From Lachnospiraceae bacterium (GTDB taxonomy: Bacteria > Bacillota > Clostridia > Lachnospirales > Lachnospiraceae), in NCBI GenBank assembly GCA_910575075.1, contig CAJTCY010000003.1, positions 138,453 through 202,452 of the forward strand: a stretch of 64,000 nt of DNA, in the 5' to 3' direction. Shown one piece after another: positions 8,602-19,778 of the stretch. The notes under the pieces are model-generated. The model ran no database searches, was not told where the DNA came from, and saw nothing but the letters and a program-made list of their open reading frames with translations. Within the stretch, counting starts at the first letter, position 1. Every line of letters starts with the position of its first letter. The position numbers and the translations under genes were made by a program.

Positions 8602-9975
8602 ATGAAAAGAAAAATCTTAAGCGCATTGCTCTGCGTGGCAATGACAGCAACCATGTTGGCTGGATGTGGAGACAAAGCAGATGACAGCAAAAATTCCGAC
8701 AGCGACACACAGCAGGAAGCAGATAACAATGCAGGTGATGACAAGCAGGAAGCAGCCGATGATGCAGGCGACAGCGAAGGCGGCGGAAATAAGCTGACCG
8801 TATGGTGCTGGGATCCAGCGTTCAATATCAATGCGATGGAGAAGGCTGGAGAGGTCTATCAGAAAGAACATCCGGATTTCACAGTGGACGTAGTTGAGAC
8901 TCCTTGGGATGATATCCAGAAAAAACTGACCACAGCGGCAACCAGTGGTGCGCTTGATACATTGCCAGATATCATACTGATGCAGGATAATGCATTCCAG
9001 AAGAATGTTATTTCTTATCCCGAAGCATTCGTTGATCTGACAGACAGCGGAATTGATTTCAGCCAGTTCGGCGAAGCTAAGACGGCTTATTCTGTTATTG
9101 ATGGCAAGAACTATGGCGTTCCCTTTGATAATGGCGCTGTAATCGCTGCTTACAGAACAGATGTTTTAGAAGAGGCTGGATTTAAGATTGATGATTTTAC
9201 AGATATTACATGGGATGAATATCTTGAGAAAGGCAAAACCGTTCTCGAGAAAACCGGCAAACCTTTACTTTCCTGCCAGGCTGGCGAGTCTGACGTTATC
9301 ATGATGATGCTGCAGTCCTGCGGTTCTTCTCTGTTTGATGACGATGGAAATCCTGCAATGGTTGACAATGCGGCATTGAAGAAAGTTATGGAAACATATA
9401 ACGCATTGAAAGAAGCTGGTGTATTAGTAGAAGTAAATGACTGGGATCAGTACATTTCCACAATGACTACTGAGACAGTTGCAGGAACTATCAATGGATG
9501 CTGGATTATGGCTTCTATTAAGACAGCAAATGACCAGAGCGGTAAATGGGCTATTACCAATATGCCGAAACTGGTTGATGTAGAGAATGCTACGAATTTC
9601 TCTAACAATGGCGGTTCTTCCTGGGCAATCACAAGTAATTGCCAAAATGTAGACTTGGCAAAAGATTTCCTGGCCAGCACATTTGCAGGAAGCGTGGAAC
9701 TTTATGAAAACATAATTGAATCTGGTGCTATCGCTACTTACCTGCCGGCTGGTGATTCTGACGTATACGGTAAGGCTGATGAGTTCTTTGGCGGCGACGC
9801 TGTATCTGCTAAGATTGTAGAATATGCTGGAAAATGCCCAAGCAATAACACAGGCGTATACTACTATGAAGCAAGAAATGCTGTAGCAATCGCTATGCAG
9901 AATGTAGTACAGGGAGCTAATGTTGATGATGAGCTTAAGGCTGCACAGGAGACTGTAGAATTCAATATGGAATAA
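8602..9975 (+). CDS. Sugar ABC transporter substrate-binding lipoprotein
   Basis: A 457-residue family 1 extracellular solute-binding protein. The signal peptide ends in the lipobox LAGC (Cys at about residue 22), so it is a membrane-anchored lipoprotein. An acidic low-complexity linker (residues about 25-60) is followed by the binding domain, with the typical VWCWDPAFN..A..Y.KEHP start and an internal WDEY.EKGK segment. It is the first gene of the operon, with GGGAGG ahead of the ATG. A strong stem-loop follows its stop, typical for keeping binding-protein mRNA more abundant than permease mRNA. The neighbouring GH2 and GH53 enzymes suggest a galacto-oligosaccharide ligand. Confidence 0.94.
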   Translation: MKRKILSALLCVAMTATMLAGCGDKADDSKNSDSDTQQEADNNAGDDKQEAADDAGDSEGGGNKLTVWCWDPAFNINAMEKAGEVYQKEHPDFTVDVVETPWDDIQKKLTTAATSGALDTLPDIILMQDNAFQKNVISYPEAFVDLTDSGIDFSQFGEAKTAYSVIDGKNYGVPFDNGAVIAAYRTDVLEEAGFKIDDFTDITWDEYLEKGKTVLEKTGKPLLSCQAGESDVIMMMLQSCGSSLFDDDGNPAMVDNAALKKVMETYNALKEAGVLVEVNDWDQYISTMTTETVAGTINGCWIMASIKTANDQSGKWAITNMPKLVDVENATNFSNNGGSSWAITSNCQNVDLAKDFLASTFAGSVELYENIIESGAIATYLPAGDSDVYGKADEFFGGDAVSAKIVEYAGKCPSNNTGVYYYEARNAVAIAMQNVVQGANVDDELKAAQETVEFNME

Positions 9976-10005
9976 GCAAGAAAGATTATATTATTAAAAA
10001 CAGTG

Positions 10006-10033
10006 CGGGGGACAGCGCGGACGCTGGCCCCCG
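10006..10033 (+). other. Intercistronic stem-loop
   Basis: CGGGGG and CAGCG pair with CGCTG and CCCCCG around a CGGA loop, with one A/G mismatch. There is no T run after it, so it is more likely an mRNA-stabilising or attenuating hairpin between the binding protein and permease genes than a full terminator. Confidence 0.65.
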
Positions 10034-10057
10034 ACTGAATATAAAGGGGGCACGGAT

Positions 10058-10963
10058 GTGAGCCAGACAAAGGGAGCCAAAAAAAGAAAATTATCGTTGG
10101 AAAAAAAGCATAACCTGACAGGCTGGATATTTCTGACACCTGCAACTATTATGATTGCGGTTATGAGTTTTTGGCCGATGATTCAGGCGTTTATCTTGTC
10201 ATTTCAGACTGGTAAAGCCAACAAATTAAAATTTGGTGGGTTTACGAACTATATCCGAATGTTTCAGGATAAGGACTTTATGCAGTCCTTGAGCAATACT
10301 TTTTTCTATTTGATTATACAAGTGCCGGTTATGCTGATACTTGCATTGATTCTGGCATCTATGCTGAATAATAAAAACCTTCGGTTTAAAGGACTATTTC
10401 GTACCGCGATATTCCTGCCATGTGCAACATCGCTGGTTTCTTATGCGATTATCTTCCGTTCTTTGTTTGGAGTAGATGGATTTATTAATTCAGTTTTAAT
10501 AAAATTAGGGATTCTCAATACAGGATATAATTTCTTAGGCAATGCCACCAGTGCAAAAATTGTAATTATTATTGCATTGATTTGGAGATGGACTGGGTAT
10601 AATATGGTATTTTATCTGTCCGGTTTACAAAATATAGAATATTCTGTGTATGAGGCAGCGAAAATTGACGGGGCCAGCCCCATGCAGACTTTCTTTAAAA
10701 TTACAGTGCCGCTGCTCAAGCCGACAATTCTTTTGACAACGATTATGTCTACGAACGGAACACTGCAGCTGTTTGATGAGTCTGTGAACTTGACAAAGGG
10801 CGGACCTTCCAATGCAACCATTACAATGTCTCATTACATTTATGATCAATCATTTAAATATGTGCCTAAATTCGGGTACGCGGCAGCGATGTCTTTCCTG
10901 ATCTTTATTCTGGTAGCCATCCTGGCATTTATTCAGATGAAAGTAGGTGACAAGCGTGACTAA
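10058..10963 (+). CDS. Sugar ABC transporter permease (MalF/UgpA type)
   Basis: A 301-residue inner membrane permease with six predicted transmembrane segments, the first starting near residue 25. The EAAxxDGA-type loop that docks the ATPase is present as YEAAKIDGASPMQTFFKITVP. It begins with GTG behind AAAGGGGG. It pairs with the next permease to form the membrane channel for the lipoprotein-bound sugar. No ATPase is in the operon, so a shared MsmK-type ATPase encoded elsewhere is expected, as is common for CUT1 systems in Firmicutes. Confidence 0.94.
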   Translation: MSQTKGAKKRKLSLEKKHNLTGWIFLTPATIMIAVMSFWPMIQAFILSFQTGKANKLKFGGFTNYIRMFQDKDFMQSLSNTFFYLIIQVPVMLILALILASMLNNKNLRFKGLFRTAIFLPCATSLVSYAIIFRSLFGVDGFINSVLIKLGILNTGYNFLGNATSAKIVIIIALIWRWTGYNMVFYLSGLQNIEYSVYEAAKIDGASPMQTFFKITVPLLKPTILLTTIMSTNGTLQLFDESVNLTKGGPSNATITMSHYIYDQSFKYVPKFGYAAAMSFLIFILVAILAFIQMKVGDKRD

Positions 10964-11768
10964 GACAAAAAGAGCCAATGCATTGATGTATGTTGTTTTG
11001 ACTATCGTATCACTGATTTCTGTGTTTCCTCTTTATTGGATGTTAATCAGCTCTACGAATAAGAGTGTGGATGTCAGCAGAGGGACTATGCTTCCAGGAA
11101 CTGCATTTTTTGATAACTGGAAAGTATTATTTGAAAATTCGCCTGTACCGAGTGCAATGTGGAATTCTTTTAAATATGCATTGATTTTGACCTTTTGTGC
11201 ACTGTTAATCTGTTCTCTTGCAGGGTATGGATTTGAAATTTACCATGATAAAGGAAAAGATACGGTAATGTCTATTTTGCTTCTGGCAATGATGGTGCCT
11301 TTTGTGGCTACTTTGATTCCGCTGTTCCGGATGTTTTCAGCAGCAAAATTGTTAGACACCACAGTGGCATTTATTTTACCTACAATATCTACACCGTTTC
11401 TGATTATGATGTTCCGGCAGAGCGCCAGGAGTTTTCCGCATGATATTATTGAAGCGGCCAGAATTGATGGTTTGAATGAAATACAGATATTTTTCCGTAT
11501 GTTTTTTCCGACAATGCGTTCTACTTATGCAGCAGCAATGACAATAACATTTATGAATGCATGGAACAACTATTTGTGGCCAAAAGTAATCATGACGTCG
11601 GATGAAAGCATTACTATGCCTATGCTGGTAGCAAACCTGACAGAAGGTTATGTTACGGATTACGGTGTATTGATGTTAGCCGTTTTGTTATGCAGCCTTC
11701 CTACTGTAATCATCTTCTTCTTATTGCAGAAGAGCTTTGCAGAAGGTATTACGGGAGCAGTAAAATAG
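10956..11768 (+). CDS. Sugar ABC transporter permease (MalG/UgpE type)
   Basis: About 270 residues, with six transmembrane segments and the ATPase-docking loop IEAARIDGLNEIQIFFRMFFPTM. The GTG at 10956 is chosen because AGGTG lies 6-7 bases upstream; an in-frame GTG at 10947 has no good Shine-Dalgarno site. It overlaps the previous permease by 8 bp, showing translational coupling. It forms the second half of the CUT1 channel. Confidence 0.94.
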   Translation: MTKTKRANALMYVVLTIVSLISVFPLYWMLISSTNKSVDVSRGTMLPGTAFFDNWKVLFENSPVPSAMWNSFKYALILTFCALLICSLAGYGFEIYHDKGKDTVMSILLLAMMVPFVATLIPLFRMFSAAKLLDTTVAFILPTISTPFLIMMFRQSARSFPHDIIEAARIDGLNEIQIFFRMFFPTMRSTYAAAMTITFMNAWNNYLWPKVIMTSDESITMPMLVANLTEGYVTDYGVLMLAVLLCSLPTVIIFFLLQKSFAEGITGAVK

Positions 11769-11788
11769 TGAATGCAATTTTTATGAAG

Positions 11789-11814
11789 TGGCAGCGCTTT
11801 TATGAGTGCTGCCA
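11789..11814 (+). other. Intercistronic stem-loop before the beta-galactosidase
   Basis: TGGCAGC pairs with GCTGCCA around a 12-nt loop; no T run follows. It lies in the 136-bp gap between the second permease and the GH2 gene and may set the relative expression of transporter and enzymes. Confidence 0.5.
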
Positions 11815-11901
11815 TACTAGTTGTACAGAAAAGCAAAGTTCAGCCTGTATGGTTGTCATTTCATGTATGACGGAATTGTTAAAAATAATCTCTGGAGGTA
11901 A

Positions 11902-14925
<3,024 letters not shown>

Positions 14926-14962
14926 TTTTGACAAATAGTAGAGTCGTATAAGGAGGAGACAA

Positions 14963-16798
14963 ATGGATAAATTTGTAGTGAATATTATCCACCGTCCGGA
15001 GATGGTGCCGGAATATGCAGAGAAAGTAACTGGACATGGCAAAGCGGAGGATATTGGAAGGAAAGCGCTGCTGACAGAATCGCTTGATATTTTTAAGACA
15101 CAGCAGCGCCTTGCGCATGAAAATGGTTTAAAAACTACGATACAGATGACGTATGCCAGTTTATTTAATGATGAAGCTGTGGAGCTTGCGAAAGCTGATC
15201 ATGAAAAATACGGAGATGAGATTGCTCTTTCATTGTTAGGACTGCCATGTAAGGAGTTTCGGGAAAAATATAAGACTAAGGATTTTTGTATCTGGATGTT
15301 TTCCATGGAAGATAAGAAATCTATTGTGGATGATATTTTTGCTAAGTTTCATGATATTTTTGGCTTTTATCCAGAATCTACAGGGTCTTATTATATGGAT
15401 GCGGATTTAACCAACTATATCAAACAGAAGTACCCTTCCGTAAAATGTGCGGTAGCGACTTGCTGGGAGGAAGGCCCTAAAGCATACCATACTTGTAATA
15501 ATTCCTGGTACACGTTGTTTGATGGTGGTCCATGGGCGCCTTGGATTCCTTCAAAACAGAATACTCATGCACCGGCGGCGAACGAGGATGAGGACAGTGG
15601 GATTGTGGCGATTCCACATTTGTCCAGAGATTTGATTGCCTGTTATGATGGCAATGGCTCTAATTTCGGTACTCATCCGCAAAATGTGCTTCGGGGCATG
15701 ATTTATGACAGTGAAACATGGGAATATCCCTATTTGTATAATTTGATAGACCAATACCGTTCTCTGGAAAAATATAATAATGGCTATGCATATAACATGA
15801 TGTTTGTAGGTCCTGCATGGATGAATAAAATGGGGCGCTGGGAAGCTCCTTATGAGTTGCTGGAAAAATCTTATTCTGATGGCTGTGCGTATTATGGAAA
15901 ATTGAAAAAAGAGGGTAAGCTGGTGGATATGACCATGTCAGAGTTTGCAGATTATTACCGTAAAAAGAAAAGCTATACAGAACCAGAGTGTGCTTTATGG
16001 AGAGATATTCTGTACGGTTCGGACAAACAGCTTTTTTGGTACTGCGACCCTTATATGAGAGCTTGTGTTAATATGGATCAGGGAGGAGCTATTGTAGATT
16101 TAAGGCCTTATGCGGCAAAGTTAGAGTGGCCGGTGGGAATTGGAACAAAACATGTGCAGGATGCTTCTTATCCATTCTTGATTCAAGAGAAATACCGTGC
16201 GGGTTATTTTACGCATTACGCAGGAGAGGGAACGGTAAGAAGTGCGAAGCTGTCCTACAATGGAGAAGAGGTGGATCTCTGTCTGTGCCGCACGAAAGCA
16301 CATTTTTCACAGGAGGAAAAAACCAGAATCCTTACATTGGATCCAGTAGATATTGAGTTCTATGATCTTACGGTAAAATTACAGACTAAGATCTATTTTG
16401 AAGAGGGGAGCTCAAATATCAAAGTTGAAAGAAATATTCTTGAGATGAGTAATCCAGAGGCAAAGGTAGAACTGAATGAATATATGGTAGCATGTTATGG
16501 CACTACGGAGTATCCGGAGGATATGACAGGAATTATTCTGAAATGCGAAGGCACAGAAGAAAAGAGAATTTCCTATGAATACCGCTGTCGTGAAGAGCAG
16601 CTTGCAGGGGCGGATGCAGTCAGTGCTGTGGTTCCTGCTATTGAGACAAGAGTATCTATGACAGCTTCTGATAAGGATGCAGTTGGATATATCAGGGAAG
16701 GTTATGCATTCTCACCTATGTTTACGTTAGGTTATACAAAAACAATCTCAGATAAGGAGGTATTTGCAACATGGCTCAATCTGGAAAAGGCAAATTAA
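14963..16798 (+). CDS. Uncharacterised 611-residue protein, possible carbohydrate-active enzyme
   Basis: I cannot name the family with confidence. The protein has no signal peptide and no membrane segment. Residues about 1-380 look like an alpha/beta barrel rich in aromatic and acidic residues (WFYPESTGSYY-like, DGGPWAPWIPS, AIPHLSRDL, DSETWEYPYLYN), reminiscent of polysaccharide deacetylase-like or GH57-like barrels and of DUF3863-type proteins (from memory, unverified). The C-terminal 200 residues are beta-rich. It has a strong AAGGAGGAG site, sits between the GH2 and GH53 genes, and so probably acts on the same oligosaccharide. The activity is unknown. Confidence 0.7.
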   Translation: MDKFVVNIIHRPEMVPEYAEKVTGHGKAEDIGRKALLTESLDIFKTQQRLAHENGLKTTIQMTYASLFNDEAVELAKADHEKYGDEIALSLLGLPCKEFREKYKTKDFCIWMFSMEDKKSIVDDIFAKFHDIFGFYPESTGSYYMDADLTNYIKQKYPSVKCAVATCWEEGPKAYHTCNNSWYTLFDGGPWAPWIPSKQNTHAPAANEDEDSGIVAIPHLSRDLIACYDGNGSNFGTHPQNVLRGMIYDSETWEYPYLYNLIDQYRSLEKYNNGYAYNMMFVGPAWMNKMGRWEAPYELLEKSYSDGCAYYGKLKKEGKLVDMTMSEFADYYRKKKSYTEPECALWRDILYGSDKQLFWYCDPYMRACVNMDQGGAIVDLRPYAAKLEWPVGIGTKHVQDASYPFLIQEKYRAGYFTHYAGEGTVRSAKLSYNGEEVDLCLCRTKAHFSQEEKTRILTLDPVDIEFYDLTVKLQTKIYFEEGSSNIKVERNILEMSNPEAKVELNEYMVACYGTTEYPEDMTGIILKCEGTEEKRISYEYRCREEQLAGADAVSAVVPAIETRVSMTASDKDAVGYIREGYAFSPMFTLGYTKTISDKEVFATWLNLEKAN

Positions 16799-16989
16799 AT
16801 TACAGGTGTCCGTCCTGCTTTATGCGGGACTTAGATATTGACATGTTTTATGATAAAGAGAAAGATGAGTTTTACTGTATACGCTGTCAGTATACAGGAG
16901 ACGAGAAGGATGTTCTTGAGAAAAACGAAATGGTTCGTTTCCGTTATGGTGCCATGGCAAAACGTATTACCAAATTTGATTTTGACTAA
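16771..16989 (+). CDS. Zinc-ribbon microprotein in the galactan operon
   Basis: A 72-residue protein with two cysteine pairs, CPSC (near residue 13) and CIRC (near residue 36), forming a rubredoxin-like zinc ribbon. The rest is charged, with a basic/aromatic C-terminal segment (RFRYGAMAKRITKFDFD). It overlaps the previous gene by 28 bp and has AAGGAGG nine bases upstream of its ATG, so it is very likely translated. Its presence inside a glycosidase operon is unexpected; a role in nucleic acid binding, enzyme assembly or regulation is possible but unproven. Confidence 0.75.
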   Translation: MAQSGKGKLNYRCPSCFMRDLDIDMFYDKEKDEFYCIRCQYTGDEKDVLEKNEMVRFRYGAMAKRITKFDFD

Positions 16990-17028
16990 GGGCAAAATCA
17001 CATTCAAAGGAAAAAGAGGTAGAGAGTT

Positions 17029-18162
17029 ATGGGAAAGATATCAGAAAAAATAAAATTCATTAAGGGAATGGATGTCTCCACGCTTCTGGAGCTGGAAGCG
17101 TTGGGAGCGAAATTCCAGGATGCAGATGGTGACGAGAGAGATGTGCTGTCCATTTTGCAGGAATACGGTACGAATGCTATAAGAATTCGATTGTGGAATC
17201 ATCCATATTCCCAGGAGGGAGAACCTTATGGCGGCGGCACCAACGATATGGATTCTGTGATTACTCTGGCAAAAAGGGTTCGAGAGCGTGGAATGTATAT
17301 TCTGCTGGATGTACATTACAGTGATTTCTGGGCAGATCCTGGTAAACAGATCAAACCAAAGGCATGGGCGGATTTTACTGGAAAAAGGTTAGAATATGCA
17401 GTGTATGACTATACTCTTGCTATGCTGAGAAATTTCAGGACAGAGGGTGTATTTCCTGATATGATTCAAGTAGGCAACGAATTGTCAAATGGGTTATTAT
17501 GGCCTGATGGAAAGCGTCCGAATTATGAAAATATTGCCTGGTTTGTCAGCGCAGGAATCCGCGCTGTGCGGGCAGTAGACCAGGATATGCCTATCATGAT
17601 TCATCTGGATAATGGCGGAAATAATGCCTTGTATCGGGAATGGTTTGACAGCTATTTTGAAAATGACGGTCTGGATTTTGACATTATCGGGTTATCGTAT
17701 TATCCTTTCTGGCATGGTTCTATGAAGGATCTGGAAAATAACATGCGGGATCTGGCAGAGCGTTATGGCAAAGAGCTGATTGTAGCAGAGGTTTCTATGG
17801 GCTATACCATGGAGGATTATGCCAAATATGAAAATTTAAAGCAGGGAGAACGCAAGGGCATGGCAACTAAGCCGTCTCTGGTAAAGAAAGTTGAATATCC
17901 AATGACAAAGAAAGGTCAGGCAGACTTTATGGAGGATCTGATGAAACGGATTGCCAGAGTGCCTAAAGGACTGGGCAGAGGATTTTTCTATTGGGAGCCA
18001 GCATGGATTCCGGTGCCAGGCAGCGGTTGGGCGACAGAAGCGTCCCTGAAATATATGAAAGACCCAGGACCTTGCGGCAATGAATGGGCTAATCAGGCAT
18101 TATTTGATTATGATGGCAGGCCATTGCCGGCATTGGATGTGATTAAAAAATTTAAGGGCTGA
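17029..18162 (+). CDS. GH53 endo-beta-1,4-galactanase, no signal peptide
   Basis: A 377-residue glycoside hydrolase 53 barrel. The family start KGMDVSTLLELE is at residues 13-24. The proton donor Glu151 is in QVGNELSNGLLWP and the nucleophile Glu254 in IVAEVSMGY. It cleaves beta-1,4-galactan or galacto-oligosaccharides. Most characterised GH53 enzymes are secreted; here the protein begins MGKISEKIKFIKGMD, without a signal peptide, so it should be cytoplasmic and work on imported oligosaccharides together with the GH2 enzyme. It is the last gene of the operon, followed by a terminator at 18258. Confidence 0.93.
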   Translation: MGKISEKIKFIKGMDVSTLLELEALGAKFQDADGDERDVLSILQEYGTNAIRIRLWNHPYSQEGEPYGGGTNDMDSVITLAKRVRERGMYILLDVHYSDFWADPGKQIKPKAWADFTGKRLEYAVYDYTLAMLRNFRTEGVFPDMIQVGNELSNGLLWPDGKRPNYENIAWFVSAGIRAVRAVDQDMPIMIHLDNGGNNALYREWFDSYFENDGLDFDIIGLSYYPFWHGSMKDLENNMRDLAERYGKELIVAEVSMGYTMEDYAKYENLKQGERKGMATKPSLVKKVEYPMTKKGQADFMEDLMKRIARVPKGLGRGFFYWEPAWIPVPGSGWATEASLKYMKDPGPCGNEWANQALFDYDGRPLPALDVIKKFKG

Positions 18163-18257
18163 TAAAAATTAAAAGATTCATGGAATGGCAAGGTTGTTGC
18201 CAATAAAGTGGGAAGTTTGAATAAAAGAATCAGGTGTTGCAATCAAACTATATTGAG

Positions 18258-18306
18258 GGCGTCAAAAGAGCAGTCAGGATTATGTTCTTTTGGCGTCTTT
18301 TATTTT
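18258..18306 (+). terminator. Rho-independent terminator of the galactan operon
   Basis: The 14-bp stem (18258-18271 with 18284-18297) pairs fully if three G-U wobbles are allowed, and is followed by TTTTATTTT. The wobbles only fit transcription on the plus strand. It ends 15 bp before the stop of the convergent coiled-coil gene. Confidence 0.85.
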
Positions 18307-18320
18307 CAAAAGGTGTGCTA

Positions 18321-18962
18321 TTATAATGGCAAGAATTCATGTTGCTTTAGGACTTCAAGAACTGTTTCCATTTGGTCATTGAGCTTGTGAATATCTCGTC
18401 TGATGTCTCTTTCAAATATTTTTACATCAAGACTCAAATCATCAAGTTTTTTTGCTGTAATATCTTGTTTCATGTCTATTACATCCAGTCTGGTGTCCAT
18501 CTTGTTGAGCCTGTCGTCCATCTTGTCCAGTCTGTCGTCCATCTTGTCAAACCTAAGGTCCATCTTGTTGAGCCTGTCGTCCATTTTGTCCAGTCTGTCG
18601 TCCATTTTGTCAAGCCTAAGGTCCATTTGGTTGAGCCTGTCGTCCATTTTGTCAAGCCTAAGGTCCATCTTGTCCAGTCTGTCGTCCATCTTGTCAAGCC
18701 TGTCGTCCATCTTGTCCAGTCTGTCGTCCATCTTGTCAAGCCTAAGGTCCATTTGGTTGAGCCTGTCGTCCATTTTGTCAAGCCTAAGGTCCATTTGGTT
18801 GAGCCTGTCGTCCATCTTGTCAAGCCTGTCGTCCATCTTGTCCAGTCTGTCATCCATTTTGTCGAATCTGTCGTCCATTTTGTCCAGTCTGATGTTGATA
18901 GGTTGTAAACTGTTGACAAGCAGCTGGCTGATTGCTTTTAAGTCATCACTTGTTAATGCCAT
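18321..18962 (-). CDS. Heptad-repeat coiled-coil protein
   Basis: 213 residues with no recognised domain. Residues 27-159 are about 19 consecutive heptads of the pattern (D/N)(K/Q)MD(D/L)RL, which place Leu and Met at coiled-coil core positions; the whole protein is predicted to be one long alpha-helical coiled coil. The N-terminus (MALTSDDLKAISQLLVNSL) and the C-terminal 50 residues are non-repetitive but also helical. AAAGGAGG lies eight bases before the ATG, arguing for real translation. It is monocistronic. The upstream region carries three palindromic elements. The function is unknown; repeat number is likely to vary between strains. Confidence 0.8.
   Translation of the reverse strand: MALTSDDLKAISQLLVNSLQPINIRLDKMDDRFDKMDDRLDKMDDRLDKMDDRLNQMDLRLDKMDDRLNQMDLRLDKMDDRLDKMDDRLDKMDDRLDKMDLRLDKMDDRLNQMDLRLDKMDDRLDKMDDRLNKMDLRFDKMDDRLDKMDDRLNKMDTRLDVIDMKQDITAKKLDDLSLDVKIFERDIRRDIHKLNDQMETVLEVLKQHEFLPL
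18486..18884. repeat. 21-bp tandem repeat array encoding heptads
   Basis: About 19 units of 21 bp in the coiled-coil gene, in three main variants (encoding DKMDDRL, DKMDLRL and NQMDLRL/NKMDLRF). The repeats keep four other reading frames free of stops over the same region. Neighbouring units are often identical at the DNA level, suggesting recent expansion by slippage or recombination. Confidence 0.9.
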
Positions 18963-18986
18963 TTGAATTTCCTCCTTTCAAAGGTG

Positions 18987-19016
18987 ATTATAATTAGGCA
19001 ATTGCGAAACTATCAA
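18987..19016 (-). promoter_or_regulatory. Hybrid promoter: -35 in element, -10 in its flanking duplication
   Basis: On the minus strand TTGATA (19016-19011) lies inside the 131-bp element. An 18-bp spacer crosses the element edge, and a perfect TATAAT (18992-18987) lies in the 10-11 bp flanking direct repeat. The start point would fall near 18980, directly ahead of the AAAGGAGG of the coiled-coil gene. The 18-bp spacer is one over the optimum. Confidence 0.5.
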
Positions 19017-19125
19017 ATTATCGAAATTTCATATACAATTCATACAATTGTTCTAAAATATTTCTTCATAAATTTTTTGAATTGTATATGAAATTCTCAA
19101 AACCATTGAGTTTCGCAATTGTCTA
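18995..19125. mobile_element. Palindromic MITE-like element, copy 2 (131 bp)
   Basis: The left end is TAGGCAATTGCGAAACT and the right end is its near reverse complement. The arms continue through the shared ATTTCATATACAATTCA segment. It lacks the central part of the 286-bp form. The flanks are GTGATTATAAT (18984-18994) and TTGATTATAAT (19126-19136), a 10/11 direct repeat. It lies 33 bp upstream of the coiled-coil gene. Confidence 0.85.
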
Positions 19126-19135
19126 TTGATTATAA

Positions 19136-19252
19136 TAGGGGATTGTCAAACTGAATAATTTGATGAATTTGATATAGAATTCAAAGAATTTGAGAATAAT
19201 TACATAAATCGTATATGAAATTTAGATAATTCAATTAATTTGCAATTATCCA
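19136..19252. mobile_element. Decayed copy of the same palindromic element (about 117 bp)
   Basis: It starts directly after copy 2. The left end TAGGGGATTGTCAAACTGA and the right end (reverse complement TGGATAATTGCAAA) are degenerate forms of the family ends, and a CGTATATGAAATTT segment matches the family arm. No convincing flanking duplication remains. Confidence 0.5.
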
Positions 19253-19256
19253 TTAT

Positions 19257-19568
19257 GATTAAGGTGTCAAAAGGTAGTTTTACAAATGCTTATTGCCAAT
19301 TTACACAAATAAATCCAAACGTTGTTCCAACTGTCCCAGACAGAAGAATTTCTAAGTGTTCCAACAAAAAAATATGAAAATTTTACGCAACCGGCTTATA
19401 TTCGCCATCCCTAGCTCAAATAAGCCTTTTCCAAACAGGATGTTTGGAAATTGCTGGTTCTAAGATCGAACACTAAGAAATTCTAACAGTCAGGGCAAGT
19501 CACAACTTTTTGCACCTATTTGTGCAAATTGCCAACGTCATTTTTGACCACCTTTTGTCAACTTAATC
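19257..19568. repeat. 312-bp imperfect palindrome with internal hairpins
   Basis: The outer ends GATTAAGGTGTCAAAAGGT and the reverse complement of GATTAAGTTGACAAAAGGT pair, and complementarity continues, with interruptions, for about 110 bp to an AGAATTTCTAAGTGTT/AACACTAAGAAATTCT match. The centre (19388-19466) holds separate hairpins: GGCTTAT/ATAAGCC and TTCCAAAC/GTTTGGAA. It is unrelated in sequence to the TAGGTAATTGCG family and has no obvious flanking duplication. It could be a structured RNA gene or a non-autonomous mobile element. Several A/G differences between the arms would be tolerated as G-U pairs only in a minus-strand RNA. Confidence 0.6.
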
Positions 19569-19588
19569 CTGTTATTTTATAATTATTA

Positions 19589-19642
19589 AAAGCAGTATAT
19601 CATATTCGGAGAGTGAAGTCCATAAAATTATTATACTGCTTT
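19589..19642. other. Perfect 11-bp inverted repeat upstream of the aminotransferase gene
   Basis: AAAGCAGTATA (19589-19599) and TATACTGCTTT (19632-19642) are separated by 32 bp. It lies in the 210-bp stretch 19569-19778, which otherwise holds a 12-T run at 19709-19720 but no gene. It may be an operator or leader hairpin for the aminotransferase operon. Confidence 0.4.
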
Positions 19643-19778
19643 GGCGTTTCAATTCGATATTTTACATGACTAAGGAAGCTCCGTTCTTTATTCGGGGAAT
19701 GTACCTCTTTTTTTTTTTAATTATTCGTGATAAAATGAAACAGTATTGTTTGAAAAACGACAGAAAGAGGATGATGAG

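Noticed and set aside
18486-18884. CRISPR-like array
   Set aside because: The units are contiguous 21-bp coding repeats without variable spacers; no cas genes are nearby.
18372-18966. Long plus-strand open frames (178 and 187 codons) and an alternate 146-codon minus frame over the heptad array
   Set aside because: They exist because the 21-bp repeat has no stops in these frames. They lack ribosome binding sites and have low-complexity products such as repeated LSSIL or VVHLV units.
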